NCBI GenBank assembly: GCA_963575745.1
Contig: CAUYUJ010017644.1
Span: forward strand, 77,501 to 141,500
Length of the DNA: 64,000 nucleotides
Direction of reading: 5' to 3'
DNA from: Prorocentrum cordatum
Taxonomy: Eukaryota > Sar > Dinophyceae > Prorocentrales > Prorocentraceae
Made by a program: the position numbers and the translations under genes. Below the pieces are notes generated by a model, which saw only the letters and a list, made by a program, of their open reading frames with translations, made no database searches and had not been told where the DNA came from. Within the stretch, counting starts at the first letter, position 1; every line of letters begins with the position of its first letter. Of this stretch, positions 51,343 through 61,871 are shown in pieces.

Positions 51343-52575
51343 TTAGTCAGTCTTTCTTCCCCCGCCGTTCCCCCTCTCCCCCTCCCTCCGCGGCTGAGGT
51401 GTCGGCTATAGTGGCCCCCGGTCCCTCTGTATTGTAGTCTGGCGCCCTTTGCTCCTGGAGTGACCAGGCGCGCTGGAGGTCCGCGACGTATGCGAGGGGT
51501 ATGGTCACGACGAGAAGGAGGAGGAGGAGGAGGAGCAGGAGGAGGAGGAGGAGGCATTGGTTGGAGGAGGAGGAGGGGGAGGGATGACCTGCTCATCCGT
51601 TGGGTAAGCGCGTAGATTGCCAAGCTGGTGACCGAGCAGGCGCTCCGTTCGGTCCTGCGTGTGCGGGTCTGCCTGTGTCTGTGCAGTGGATCTGCCGCAG
51701 GTCAGCCGCCGCGTTCCGCGAAAGCTGCAGTGCCCGTTGGCGTGAAAAACGAAAGTTCTCACCCACCACCTCACATGTTCGGGGGATCGTCCGCTCGCGG
51801 CCTCCACACTTGTCCTCGCCACAGGGGGTCTCAACGAGGGTCCATCCAGGGACTTCTGGCCTGGGCAGACGCTTGCCCATCACGCTGCAAGAAATCCAGC
51901 AAGTCGTTGCGCGGAGCGTGGAGCGGCCAGACGGGCTCGTGTGCCTACCACCACCGATCGATGTTTCCTCTTGGCATGCGGGGTCCAAAAACCCGACAGG
52001 AACGCACAGACTGACATACAGAGAAGGGGGGGAGAGAGAGAGAGAGGTAGCTAGTAGGATACTTATATCATATATACATATATATAGATATACAAAGGGA
52101 GGGAGGGAGGGAGGGAGGGAGGGAGGGAAAGATGGAGCAACATAATAAGGGTCGGAGTCTATGAGATGTTGCCGACCGCTCCAACCACAATCACATGAAA
52201 ACTCCAAGATGGTTTCAAGCAGAGCTGAGGAGAGGGGGTCGACGAGCACGTGGAGCGGAGCGCTGAGAGGGAGGGGGGCAGCGGGGAGGGAAGGCACGGA
52301 AGTGGGGAGGGGAAGGGGAGGAGGAGGAGGAGGAGGAGCAATGTGAGCAGGAAGAGGGGGGCGAGAAGGCGGTGGGAGGAGAGGGAGGGAGGGACGGAGG
52401 GAGGGAGCGGGGGGAGGAGGTTGTTCGGTGTTGGGGACGGGCCGAAAGCCATGCGATCCATCACCAGACAAAATCGGACGCGGCCGAATCCGGCTCTTCT
52501 CCAAGGGGGGTCTGGGCCCGCGGAGGAGGAGGACGAGGAGGAGGAGGAGGAGGAGCGAAGAGGAGCGAGCATCAA
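51343..52575. other. No supported gene; short simple repeats
   Basis: GGA tracts at 51517-51575 and 52510-52560, and a (GGGA)n tract at about 52096-52130 next to an AT-rich tatatac stretch. The open minus frame spanning 51593-52645 is Ser/Pro/Leu-rich through simple repeats and is not called. Confidence 0.5.
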
Positions 52576-52726
52576 GTCGGGCATGCCCCTCTACAGGAGG
52601 AATATCCGAGAATGGTTCAACAACTGTCAGGGAACTATGTTTCATGCTCGTTTTACTATGTGCTGAGTTTGTTTTGACTTGTTGCTATGTTTCCTCCAAA
52701 GTCCGCCTGTAGGGGGACATGCCCGA
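52576..52726. mobile_element. MITE-like element, family 1 (copy C)
   Basis: 151 bp, best-preserved ends of the family: gtcgggcatgcccctctaca at the left and gtagggggacatgcccgac at the right. The interior is T-rich and unlike copies A and B. Confidence 0.82.
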
Positions 52727-53355
52727 CATAAAGCGAGCAGAAAGAGGATGGAAGTCTTACTGGGGAGCGAGGTCCTCGCCTGCGATTTCATCGTCTGCCA
52801 GAAGTCCCTTGGCATGGTGGCGCTGGATAGCTCTGGGAGCGCGCACCTCTTCCAGCGCCCTGCTCAAATTCCCGCCTGTGCTGGTCAATCGTTCCTCCTT
52901 CTCCTCCTCCTCCTCCTCCTCCTCCTCCTCAAGAAGGGATGGTTGTCTGGCGCGCAGAGGAAGAGGAGGATGCGGGGGAAGAGAAGGAGCAGGATGAGGA
53001 CGGGAGGGCAGAGGACCTCCGCCTTCGCGTCCCTCTCGTCCTCCTCGTCGTCCCTCCTCCTCCTCGCTCCCGGGTTATTATTCTTCCCGTGCTCTTCCTC
53101 CTCCGTGCCGTTCGCCTCCTCTTCCTCGGCATCATTGTTGTCCATCCTCCTCCGCCCCCTTCACCCTGCAGCTCACCCTCATGCTCATGTGGCGTGTGCG
53201 CTCCGCCCTGTGCGGAGCGGTGGCGCTGCTCTGCGGAGAGCCCGGCCCCCTCCGTCGTCGAGAGGTACACGCCGCACAGCGACGGGCGGGAGGGCGACCA
53301 GCTGCTGAGGAGCTGCGCCACCTTTAAGGTCTGGGGGGGCTTCGCGAGGGAGCTT
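52727..53355. other. No supported gene; CTC tracts
   Basis: CTC runs at 52893-52932 and about 53035-53155. A + frame at 53215-53350 (SVVERYTPHSDGREGDQLL) looks less repetitive but is too short to assign. Confidence 0.4.
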
Positions 53356-53360
53356 CGGGA

Positions 53361-53800
53361 GGGGAGGGGAGGGGGAGGAGGAGGAGGAGGAGGAGGAGGA
53401 GGAGGAGGAGGAGGAGGAGGAGGAGGAGGAGGCGGAGGAGGAGGAGGAGGAGGAAGAGGATGAGGAGTAATTATAATAATAAGAAGAAGAAGACGAGGAG
53501 GAGGAGGAGGAGGAGGAGGAGGAGGAGGGAAGAGGGAGGGAGGAGGGAGGAGGAGGAGGAGGAGGAGGAGGAGGAGGAGGAGGAGGAGGAGGAGGGGAGA
53601 AGGAGGATGCGAAGGAGCGAGGAGGAGGAGACTGGGGAGGGGAAGGGACGAGGTGGATGGGAACTAGGTGGGGGGGCGGAGGAGGGGAGGGAGAAGGAGG
53701 GAGAGGTGGGGGTGGGGAAGGGGAGGGGGGGAAGAGGCGAAGGTGGGGGGGCTCGGAAGAGGGAGGGCGGGGCTCGGAAGAGGGAGCCGGGACGGGAGAG
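53361..53800. repeat. Long GGA/GAG arrays
   Basis: Almost continuous purine tract on + broken by an AT-rich interval (taattataataataagaaga, 53468 onward). Coding frames here are Glu, Gly or Arg runs. Confidence 0.92.
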
Positions 53801-54190
53801 CTGGCAGAGGAAGGAGAGAAGTTGAGGGAGGACGCTCGCGCGCCATCCCTGGACATCATTCGTTCGTGATTCATCAGGCTTGCGCCAGGACGTTGAGGCA
53901 TCGTGTGCCTGATGTTTTTCTGTGCATCTGTGAGATCGGGAGCGTATTTGGATCGAGGTTCTCGTCGCCGGTGGAGGCTCACCCTCGAAATCGGCCCCTA
54001 ACTCGGATTCCGTCCAGAATCGGCCTCAACCGCAAGCCCCGGAATCCGGAATTCACATCGAAACTTGGAATTCCGCAGAAACGCGAAGTTTGGAATTCCG
54101 ATCGGTTGAATCGGGAATCCGTGTTCTTTTCTCTTCTCTAGCCTTTCCTCTCGCCTTCTGTGCTTCCTCTCCGCGGCTCCTCGGTGACGA
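53801..54190. other. No supported gene
   Basis: Contains the near-repeated words gaattc, ggaattcc and ggaatcc (54045-54120), otherwise nothing recognised. Confidence 0.5.
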
Positions 54191-54194
54191 CGGA

Positions 54195-54366
54195 CGATGA
54201 CGGACGATGAAGGATGACGACGAACGACGACGACGACGACGACGACGACGAGGACGACGACGTCGTCGACGACGACGACGACAACGCGACGACGACGACG
54301 ACTCGACGACAACGCGACGACGACGAAGGACGACGACAACGACGACGCGACGACGCCGACGACAAC

Positions 54367-54404
<38 letters not shown>

Positions 54405-54425
54405 CACGACGACGACGACGACGAC
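54195..54425. repeat. GAC trinucleotide array
   Basis: (GAC)n with regular aacgcgacgac interruptions. Frames read Asp, Arg or Thr on + and Val, Ser or Arg on -. Confidence 0.93.
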
Positions 54426-54717
54426 TGCGCGTTTGCGCTCGCCGCATGCGCTTCCGCTCTCGCCCGCCCGCCGCCGGCCACTGCTATCTCCCCGTGTGTT
54501 CTCGCTAGCTACAGTCTTGTTCCCCTCGAGTTTTCGTCGGCGTCGGAAGGCATAGCAGGAACGATGCGGGGGCGCCACATCTCCGACGTCGTGAAGAGAT
54601 TGGGTCCACAGGTTTTTCTGAGCGTTCGTTCTCCAGGGGTCCTCGACGGGCTCTTGGCGCGTCCGAAAACGGGACGAACAGTTGGCTCTAGTGAAAGGGG
54701 CGGGACTTCCGGAGATC

Positions 54718-55480
54718 CCGCTGCCACGTGCCGAGTGGAGTGGAGTAGTCGTTTTGTTTCGCCCCCCCGCGCGTTGCCGCGTGGTGCGTCGAGCGGAGCA
54801 GCTTCTCTCCGCCCCGCGGCATGGCCGCTCCGCGCGCCCATCGGCCCGCGCGGGCCTGCCCTAGAACTGAGCACTCGGAGTGTGTCAGCGCGGCCGATCC
54901 GCGCGGAAGATTTCAAAATCAAGGCATCGAGTGGAGCACGTGTTCGCCCAGCTCCCGAGGCGTTGCCACGTGGCGAGCGTAGTGGAATGCCAGATGTTCC
55001 TCCCCGCGGCGCTGCCACGTCCGGCGTGGGGTGGATGTCGTTTGCGTTTCCGAGGCGTTGCCACGTGTCGAGCCGAGTGGAGCGTCATTTGTTCGCCCCA
55101 CCCTCCCCCGGCGATGCCACGTGGGGAGCAGGAGTGGATTTGTATGGTTGGTCGCCTCCCCCCGAGGCGTTGCCACGCGGCGAGTGGAGTAGAATACTAT
55201 CTGTTCAGCCCCGCGGCGAGGCCACGCCCAGAGTAGAGTGGATTTTGTTCTTGCTTCCAAGGCGTTGCCACGTTGCGAGTAGAGTGGAGTGGCGTTTGCT
55301 CGTCGCCCCCCCCCCCCCCTCCCGCGATGCCACGTGGCGACTTGACGAGGAGTGGATTCGTAGTGTTGGTCGCCACTCGGCGTTGCCACGGGGCGTGTAG
55401 AGTCGAGTGGCAGTGTTCTTTCGCCTCCGCAGCGTTGCCGCGTCGTGGCGCGTCGAGCGGAGCAGTTTCTGTTCGCCCCG
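54718..55480. repeat. About twelve ~50-bp tandem units (gcgttgccacgtggcgag)
   Basis: The word cgttgccacgtggcgag or a close variant recurs near 54718, 54773, 54961, 55008, 55053, 55110, 55166, 55216, 55262, 55325, 55380 and 55432, each followed by agtggagtggxxt and a tttgttcgcccc-like end. Spacing is 44 to 60 bp apart from one 188-bp interval holding a different repeat. Confidence 0.85.
54826..54935. repeat. 110-bp direct repeat, copy 1
   Basis: Matches 55487-55600 (shared words gcgcccatcggccc, gcctgccctaga, gtgtcagcgcg, gatccgcgcggaagatttca). It interrupts the 50-bp array and recurs at its end, so it may be part of a larger repeat unit. Confidence 0.85.
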
Positions 55481-55486
55481 AGGCGT

Positions 55487-55600
55487 TTCCGCTCCACGCG
55501 CCCATCGGCCCACGCAGGCCTGCCCTAGAATTGAGAACTCTGAGCGTGTCAGCGCGCAGCGTGGCCGATCCGCGCGGAAGATTTCAAAATCCGCCGACCG
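55487..55600. repeat. 110-bp direct repeat, copy 2
   Basis: Partner of 54826-54935, with an 8 to 9-bp insertion (cagcgtg region). Confidence 0.85.
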
Positions 55601-56185
55601 TGTCGGCGTGTGGAAGTAGCTCTTTCATTCGTCGCTGTTTCATTCGTCGTCTCGTCGTCGTCGTCGCCGTCGCCAGTCCAAGCTTCCTCCTGGGTCTCCG
55701 TCTCCAGCGCGCCAGCCGTTGCCTCTCTTGCCCTGGGCCTTTCTCTTAAGGTTGGCTAGCCAGAAGCACGACAATAACGAGCGTCGTAATTCATAATCCA
55801 TTCCAAGGCAAGGGAAGCCCCTTCACTGGATCCCTTCCCCGCCGGGGGGGGAGTTCCGCAGAGGGGGGTTCCTGCCTGAGACCCGCCCCCCCCCACCCCC
55901 CCCGGTCTCCCCGCCCCTCCCCCCCTCCGCCCACTGTTGGATCGCTGAATAAGACAACGCTTGCTTGCGGTTCGCGTCGTACGTGGCGCGTGTGCGGGCG
56001 AGGCGAAGTTGCTTGAGGGCGAGGCAGATCCTGGCCTTGTCAGGGCAGGAGGATGAAGAGGAGGAGGAGGAGAAGGAGGAGGAGGAGGAGGGGGAGGGGG
56101 AGGGGGACAAGCTAGGTGCTCTCGCGTCATATCTGACGACCTATCCATCCCTGCCATCCTTTAGCATGGCGTAGATCCCCTCTCT
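55601..56185. other. No supported gene
   Basis: G and C homopolymer runs (55840-55925) and a GGA tract at 56045-56105. Nothing recognised. Confidence 0.5.
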
Positions 56186-56189
56186 ATTC

Positions 56190-56800
56190 GCACAATCGGA
56201 TGTCGTAGCATGGCAATCGACACCGCATGTGGAATCACTTCTGATAGTTTCTTCGGGAGGCCACTTTTTAGATTTTGGAGCCTATTTGGAAGGACCGAAC
56301 ACCATGCCATGGCATGGCACTGGAAATAACGACGCCAGCGCTGCAGCGAAAACACGATTCAGAACGAGCGGAAGCGCGGACATGAGGTCAGCGTTGCCGC
56401 GGGAGCACGATTCGGAACGAGCGTCAGCCCGAACATGAGGCCAGCGCTTCAGCGAGAACAGGATTTTGAACGAAACCGCAAGCGCGGAAATGAGGACGCG
56501 TAGCCTGACATACCATGGCGTGGCGACGCCCCAACGAATCGATACCGAATGTGTAATCACTTCCGATGTTTTTTTCGGGGCCATGTTCTAGATGTCTGGG
56601 CCTGTTTCAATATATTTGGAAAGACCGAAAACCATGCCGTGGCATGGCGCTGGAAATAACGACGCCAGCGCTACAGCGGGAGCACGATTCGGAGCGAGTG
56701 GAAGCGCGGAAATGAGGCCAGCGTTGCCGCGGGAACACGATTCGGAACGAGCGGTAGCCCAAGAATGAAGCCAACGTTTCAGCGATAGTAGCATTTAGAC
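56190..56800. repeat. Tandem duplication of ~320 bp with ~55-bp sub-repeats
   Basis: The series tcacttc, tttttagat or ttctagat, accatgccxtggcatgg, ctggaaataacgacgccagc runs once at 56232-56340 and again at about 56547-56670. Each is followed by two or three units of cacgattcggaacgagcg, gaagcgcggaxatgaggc and cagcgttgccgcggga. Confidence 0.85.
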
Positions 56801-56842
56801 AAAAAGTTAAGCGACAAACCGTTTCCTGGGAATCTTCTGTGA

Positions 56843-56950
56843 GGAGGAGGAGGAGGAGGAGGAGAAGGAGGAGGAGGAGGAGGGGGGGGTAGAGGAGGAG
56901 GAGGAGGAGGAGGAGGAGGAGGAGGAGGAGGATAAGAGGAGGGGGAGGTG
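56843..56950. repeat. GGA tract
   Basis: (GGA)n interrupted by a G run. Confidence 0.9.
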
Positions 56951-57009
56951 GATGAGGACGGGGAGGTTGCCATTAAATTGCCCCCCTGGCCGCCAAGCGA
57001 TTGGGCCCG

Positions 57010-57480
57010 GGGTGTCTCTCGTTTACCCCATGGTTGTCCCGCGGTTGTTCTGATGGTTAATCCGATCCCGTGGCTGTCCCGTGGTTGGTCCACGGTTGTC
57101 CCGTAGTTGTTCAAAGGTTGTTCTTTTAGGCCTCCTAGATGGGGTCGGAGTGGATGGGGTCGGAGGATCGCGCCGCATCGCCGATGCATCGCCGATGCCG
57201 CTCGATGTGGAGCTCGATTTGCTTCACGACGACGTGGCCGATGCATCGCCGAAGTCGACGATGCGTCGCCAGTGCATCCTCGATGCATCGCCGATACATC
57301 GCCGATGCATCGGCGATGCGGCGCGGTCCTCCGACCCCACCCACTCCGACCCCATCTAGGAGGCCTCTAGTGGTGGTTTCCCATGGCTGGGTGTCTCGTG
57401 GCTGTTCCGCGGTTTTCCCGTGGTTGTCCTCTGGTCGTTCCGTGTTTGTTTCATGGTTGTCCTGTGATTGACATTGTCCC
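57010..57480. repeat. tcccgtggttg minisatellite, split by a foldback element
   Basis: Units of 11 to 13 bp around tcccgtggttg or ttccgcggttg fill 57015-57125 and resume at 57372-57478. The 57129-57366 foldback sits between the two halves as an insertion would. Confidence 0.75.
57129..57366. mobile_element. Foldback (MITE-like) element, ~238 bp
   Basis: The ends are inverted: ggcctcctagatggggtcgg at the left and its complement, ending ccccatctaggaggcc, at the right. Arms of about 70 bp pair nearly perfectly and contain cgcatcgccgatgcatcgcc repeats. The loop of about 90 bp has gatgcatcgcc words too. No target duplication confirmed. Confidence 0.82.
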
Positions 57481-57955
57481 GTGGCTAGAGAGGGAGATCG
57501 ATAGTAGATGGGTGGCTAGATCGAAGACAGGTCAATCGATACGCCGATAGGAGCGAATCCGACCCGACACAAATCGCCAAGCCAAAGTTGTAGAGTCGGG
57601 AACGAACCCAGGCGCGCTTTTTGTAATTCGTCTCCGCGTCACCAGACAAACTTTGTGTCAGCCAAAACGCCGTTAACGGGCCGCTTTTTGAAACTACAAC
57701 CCGAGGTTTCACGTATCAAACGCGCGGACGATTCCCAGAACATGCGATAATATGCCGTTCCCGGGCTGATTTTTGGCGCGATGTTGCAGCGGAGAGGGCG
57801 GGTCATACGATATTATTCGCTTCGGGTGCCATCTGGCGTGAACGTTCCTCGCAACCGCGGCACCAGCGCTCGAGACATCCTCGAAAACGCGCCGCCGCCG
57901 CTCGAGACATCCTCGCATCCGCGGCGCCGCCGCAACGCTCAGGGAAAGAGGGGGA
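57481..57955. other. No supported gene
   Basis: Nothing recognised. Confidence 0.5.
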
Positions 57956-58300
57956 GGGGGAGGGAGTAGATAGCACACCCAGGGATCTGGCGTTTCCCTG
58001 GCTCTTCCCGGGGGGCCGGGGGGGGGGGGAGAGCGCAACGCAAGGAGTAGATAGCACGCCCAGGGAAAGAGGGGGGACGGGGAGGGAGTCGATAGCACAC
58101 CCAAGGGAGCAGAAGGGGAGGAGGAGTGGGGATAGGGTGGGCCCATCCCCCGAAGTCCCCCCCTCCTCCCTGTAGCCCACTCCCCACCATCGTCATCGCG
58201 ATCGTCATCGTCATCGCGATCGCCATCGTCATCGGTCGATCGTCATCAGTCGTCGGGAGGGAGTAGATAGCACACCCAGGGATCTGGCGTTTCCCTGGCT
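57956..58300. repeat. Dispersed gatagcacaccca repeats
   Basis: The word ggagtagatagcacacccag or a close variant occurs at about 57964, 58041, 58086 and 58263; the first and last are followed by ggatctggcgtttccctggc. cgatcgtcatcg repeats lie at 58190-58250. Confidence 0.85.
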
Positions 58301-58404
58301 CTTGGGGGGGGGGCTCGGCGGCCCCTCGGTGGCCATCGGTGGCCTGGGCAGCGTCGTCGTCGTCGTCGTCGTCATCGTCGTCGTCGTCATCCTCGACCTT
58401 CCTC

Positions 58405-58492
58405 CTTCACCAGGAGAGGAGAGGAGAGGAGAGGAGAGGAGAGGAGAGGAGAGGAGAGGAGAGGAGAGGAGAGGAGAGGAGAGGAGGAGGAT
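58405..58492. repeat. Pentanucleotide array (GAGGA)n
   Basis: About 17 perfect copies of a 5-bp unit. Confidence 0.95.
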
Positions 58493-58612
58493 GTGGAGAG
58501 GAAAGAAGCAGGAGGATGAAAGCCCAGGAGGTCCCAACAGTGCCCAGGAGGGCCCACGAGGCCCCAGGACGTTCCAGGATGTCCCAGGAGGCCCTGGGAT
58601 GGGGGGGGCGCG

Positions 58613-58695
<83 letters not shown>

Positions 58696-58703
58696 CGTCG
58701 TCG
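58613..58703. repeat. GTC/GTT trinucleotide array
   Basis: (GTC)n grading into gtcgttgtc, ending directly at the spliced leader. Confidence 0.93.
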
Positions 58704-58725
58704 TCCGTAGCCATTTTGGCTCAAG
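58704..58725 (+). ncRNA. Dinoflagellate spliced-leader sequence (relic at a LINE 5' end, or SL RNA gene)
   Basis: tccgtagccattttggctca followed by ag is a perfect 22-nt match to the consensus dinoflagellate spliced leader as I know it. The next bases are GT. Two readings are possible. (1) A relic leader: a trans-spliced LINE transcript was reverse-transcribed and inserted, which fits the LINE ORF1 that follows. (2) An SL RNA gene with its GT donor, which fits two stem-loops just downstream (58738-58756, cggggg with cctccg; 58771-58786, gctgc with gcagc). I favour the first. Confidence 0.85.
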
Positions 58726-58832
58726 GTGATTGTGCTTCGGGGGTTCCGCGCCTCCGTGCCAAAAAGGGAAGCTGCTAGTCCGCAGCCAGTCTTCAGAATT
58801 TTCGGCGCGGGAGCGCTACTCCACATCTCAGC

Positions 58833-59951
58833 CATGGTACCTCCTCCTGCTCGCGGCGGTGGCGGTGACCCTTGCGGCGGCTGGAAGCGTCAGCCGTGGA
58901 TCCAGACTTGGCCCTGGCGTCGGGCGGACAAAAGGCGCATTGCCAGGTGTGCAGCAAGTGGCTCTTCGTGGATCGGCTGGCGGAGGCACCCTTCAAGTCC
59001 AAATGCGGCGCCGGTCAGTGGGGGGAGGAACCACCAGCGGGAGCGAGCTTCAACTTCTTGCAGGGAGGAGGGGATCGCGACGGCGGAGGTTGGCCTATCC
59101 CCTCGGCTGGGAAGCGACGCGAGAGACCAGATCACGACAGAAGTCACGCGGGAGGAGATGACACACTGCAGTTGCTCCAGAAGGCAGCTGCCATGGCCGA
59201 CGACTCGGTCAAGAGCAAGATCGAGCATCTTCTCGCCGAAGTAGCACCACCACATGCAGGGCAACAGCAGCCACTACCTGGCTCCCGAGCTGCGCTTCGG
59301 CAGGCCGAAGACCAAGTGCAGAAGTGCCAGGCAGCCCACCAGAAGGCCTACCGCAGGCGAGAGAGGCTCCGTGAAGAACTACAGCAGGCGGAGCTCGATT
59401 TCCAGCAGCGCACGGCGGATGTGGTCACAGCAGGGGCGAAGGTCAAAGAAGAGCTCCAGCGGCATCCTCTCGGCGGTGGCGCTACTGGAGGAGCGCCACA
59501 ACACCAGCGACTTCAGTTGCCGATCGCTGCCCTCATGGGGGATCAAGAGACCGACGTCGACATGGGAGACATCTTCGCAGTGGTCATTGACGAGATCAGC
59601 GACGAGGACAACGCTGAGATCGAGCGGCGCAAGAAGGAGTTCGTCGTATAGGTCAAGGCTGTGGCCAAGGCCGCCTTCGCTTAATCCTTCAAAGTATCCA
59701 AGCAGGCAGAGGTCGAGTTCATGGACAGGATCAAGAAGAAGAGGAAGGTCGACGGGGGAACAGCAACTGGGGATGAACCTCACGCGGCGCCTGCAGACGA
59801 TGCCCCATCCCAGCCTGCGGGCACGCCCGCCAGCGGCGGCCAATCGGGCAGCATTGGCAGTCTGCCTGGCGGTCAGCCGACGCGGTCTGGGGCGGAGGAC
59901 CTGGGCGCCAGACCTGCCCAGGAGAAGAAGGATCTGGCGGCAGCCCACTAA
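58833..59951 (+). pseudogene. LINE-type retrotransposon ORF1, decayed
   Basis: The main frame (58872-59651) has a Cys cluster CQVCSKWLFVDRLAEAPFKS then KCGAG, typical of the N-terminus of ORF1 proteins in dinoflagellate LINEs, followed by a Gln/Ala/Glu-rich coiled coil (LRQAEDQVQKCQAAHQKAYR region; REELQQAELDFQQ). The same frame continues past an in-frame TAG (59649-59651) and TAA (59682-59684) to 59951 with a basic patch (DRIKKKRKVDG) and a Pro/Gly-rich tail. Two stops make it a pseudogene. The start is uncertain. ORF2 is missing: the sequence runs straight into a satellite. Confidence 0.7.
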
Positions 59952-60990
59952 TCCACTACTTACTGCTCACTACTCAGTGCCCACAAATCATTACTCACTA
60001 CCCACTACTCGCTACTCGCTACACCCTACTCCCTACGCAGTACTGACTACACAGTACTCAGTACTCACTACTCGCTACTCCCATACTCGCTACTCAATAC
60101 TTAATACTCACTCCCCGCTACTCACTACTCGCTACTCACTACTCCCTACTCACTAGTCACTAACTATGTAGTCTCTAGTGACTAATCACAACTCACTAGT
60201 CACTAGTCATTAGTCACTACTCACTACAGGCTGATCGCTATTCACTACCCACTATTCGCTACCCACTTCTTACTACTCACTGCTCACTACTCCCTACTCA
60301 CTACTCGCTACTCACTACTCGCTACTCCCTACTCGTTACTCACTAAATCACTACCCACTAATGACTACGCACTACCCGCTACTGCCTATCCACTACTCAC
60401 TACGCCCTACTCCCTCCTCGCTACGCACTACTCGCTACTCCCTACTCGCTACTCGCTACTCACTACCCACTGCCACTACCCACTACTCTATATCCATCAC
60501 TACTCACTACTCACTACTCACTACGCACTACATACTACTCAGTACTCACTACTCACTACTCACTACTCACTACTCGCTACTCGCTACTCACTACTCACTT
60601 CTCGCTACTCACTATTCACTACTCACAACTCACTACTCACTACTCACTACGCACTACGCACTGCCCACTACTCACTACTCACTAATCACTACTCGCCACC
60701 CACTACTCACTACCCACTACTCACTACCCACTACTCATTACTCCCTACTCCCTACTCAGTACTCACTACTCGCTACTCGCTTCTCACTACTCACGACTCA
60801 CTACTCGCCACTCACTACTCACTTATCAGTACACACTACTCGCTATTCACTACTCACTGCTCCCCACTCCCTACTCCCTACTCCCTACTCGCCACTCACT
60901 ACCCACTACTCACTACCCAATACCCACTACTCACTACGCACAAACTCACTACTCACTACTCACCACGCCCTACTCCCAACTCCGCACTCC
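59950..60990. repeat. 7-bp satellite (TACTCAC)n, ~1 kb
   Basis: About 140 copies of a heptamer with point variants (TACTCGC, TACCCAC, TACTCCC, TAGTCAC). As 7 x 3 = 21, frames stay open and read a Thr-His-Tyr-Ser-Leu-Leu repeat; the 290-codon + frame 60361-61233 is an artefact of this. Confidence 0.93.
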
Positions 60991-61400
60991 CTACGCACCT
61001 TCTCCAGCGCAGCATGGAGACGCGAGAGAGGCCCCCCCTCCCTGGCCCCCTTTCCGGCGCAACAGCGGGGGAGGGGGTCCGAATCTCCCCCCCTCCTTTC
61101 CAGCGCCGAAGTGGGGAGGGGGGGGCAGGGTCGGACCCCCCCCCAGAGGGGGAAAGGGGGAGGGGGGGGAGGGGTCGGACCCCCCCCCTTTCAGGGGGGA
61201 GGGGGCGGGGGTTCTGGACCCCCCCCCCTTTAGTGCATTCAGGGAGATCCACTGGCGCACTTCCTCTTCTTGGGCCGATGCGGGCCTGGACACGTGCCCT
61301 TTCAAGCGTGACAGAATGGGCCCAGCCGAGCCGGCGCTTACTACTCCTTCGGATGCCCGCGCTAACTTGTCACTCGGGGGGGGGGGGGGGGGCGGGGCTG
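60991..61400. repeat. Homopolymer-rich block with a ~40 to 50-bp repeat
   Basis: gagggggxcgg and accccccccc words recur (61060-61235), forming G-run and C-run alternations able to pair with each other, and a 13-G run at about 61378-61392. No gene. Confidence 0.7.
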
Positions 61401-61782
61401 GCGACCGCCAAGTGCAGTTGGCACAGGCTGCTGTGACTGAGCGCAGCTATAAAACATCCTCTCCTCCTCCTTCTCACTTCCTCTCCCACATCGCCCTTCT
61501 CGCCTATCCACTCGACTCTTCTCCTGGTGGAGGAGGAAGGTCGAGGATAATGACGACGACGACGACAGCGACTTCTGTGCCGGAGGGGCAACGCCGAGCG
61601 AGAGCGCGCAAACGGCGCGCCCTTCACCTCGTAGCACTTGAGCAGCTCTTGCCCGGCTTCCTGTTGTTCCACTCCGTCGCCATCTTGGACGTCCCAGGCT
61701 GGCGGCCCTTCTCGATGCGCGACAGGTTCTGTCTCCCAGTCTGCTTTGGGATACCTGTGCACTCCTGCGCCAGGTCGCGCAT
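61401..61782. other. No supported gene
   Basis: Short CTC and GAC tracts. Possible 3' untranslated remnant of the minus-strand LINE. Confidence 0.4.
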
Positions 61783-61783
61783 G

Positions 61784-61869
<86 letters not shown>
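61783..61869. repeat. CT microsatellite
   Basis: (CT)n directly beyond the end of the LINE ORF2 remnant. On the LINE strand it is (GA)n and may be the element's 3' microsatellite tail; frames through it read Arg-Glu repeats. Confidence 0.93.

Positions 61870-61871
<2 letters not shown>

Noticed and set aside
60361-61233. 290-codon + frame with a Thr-His-Tyr-Ser-Leu-Leu repeat
   Set aside because: It is the translation of the 7-bp satellite, which leaves all frames open; there is no start context or non-repeat domain.
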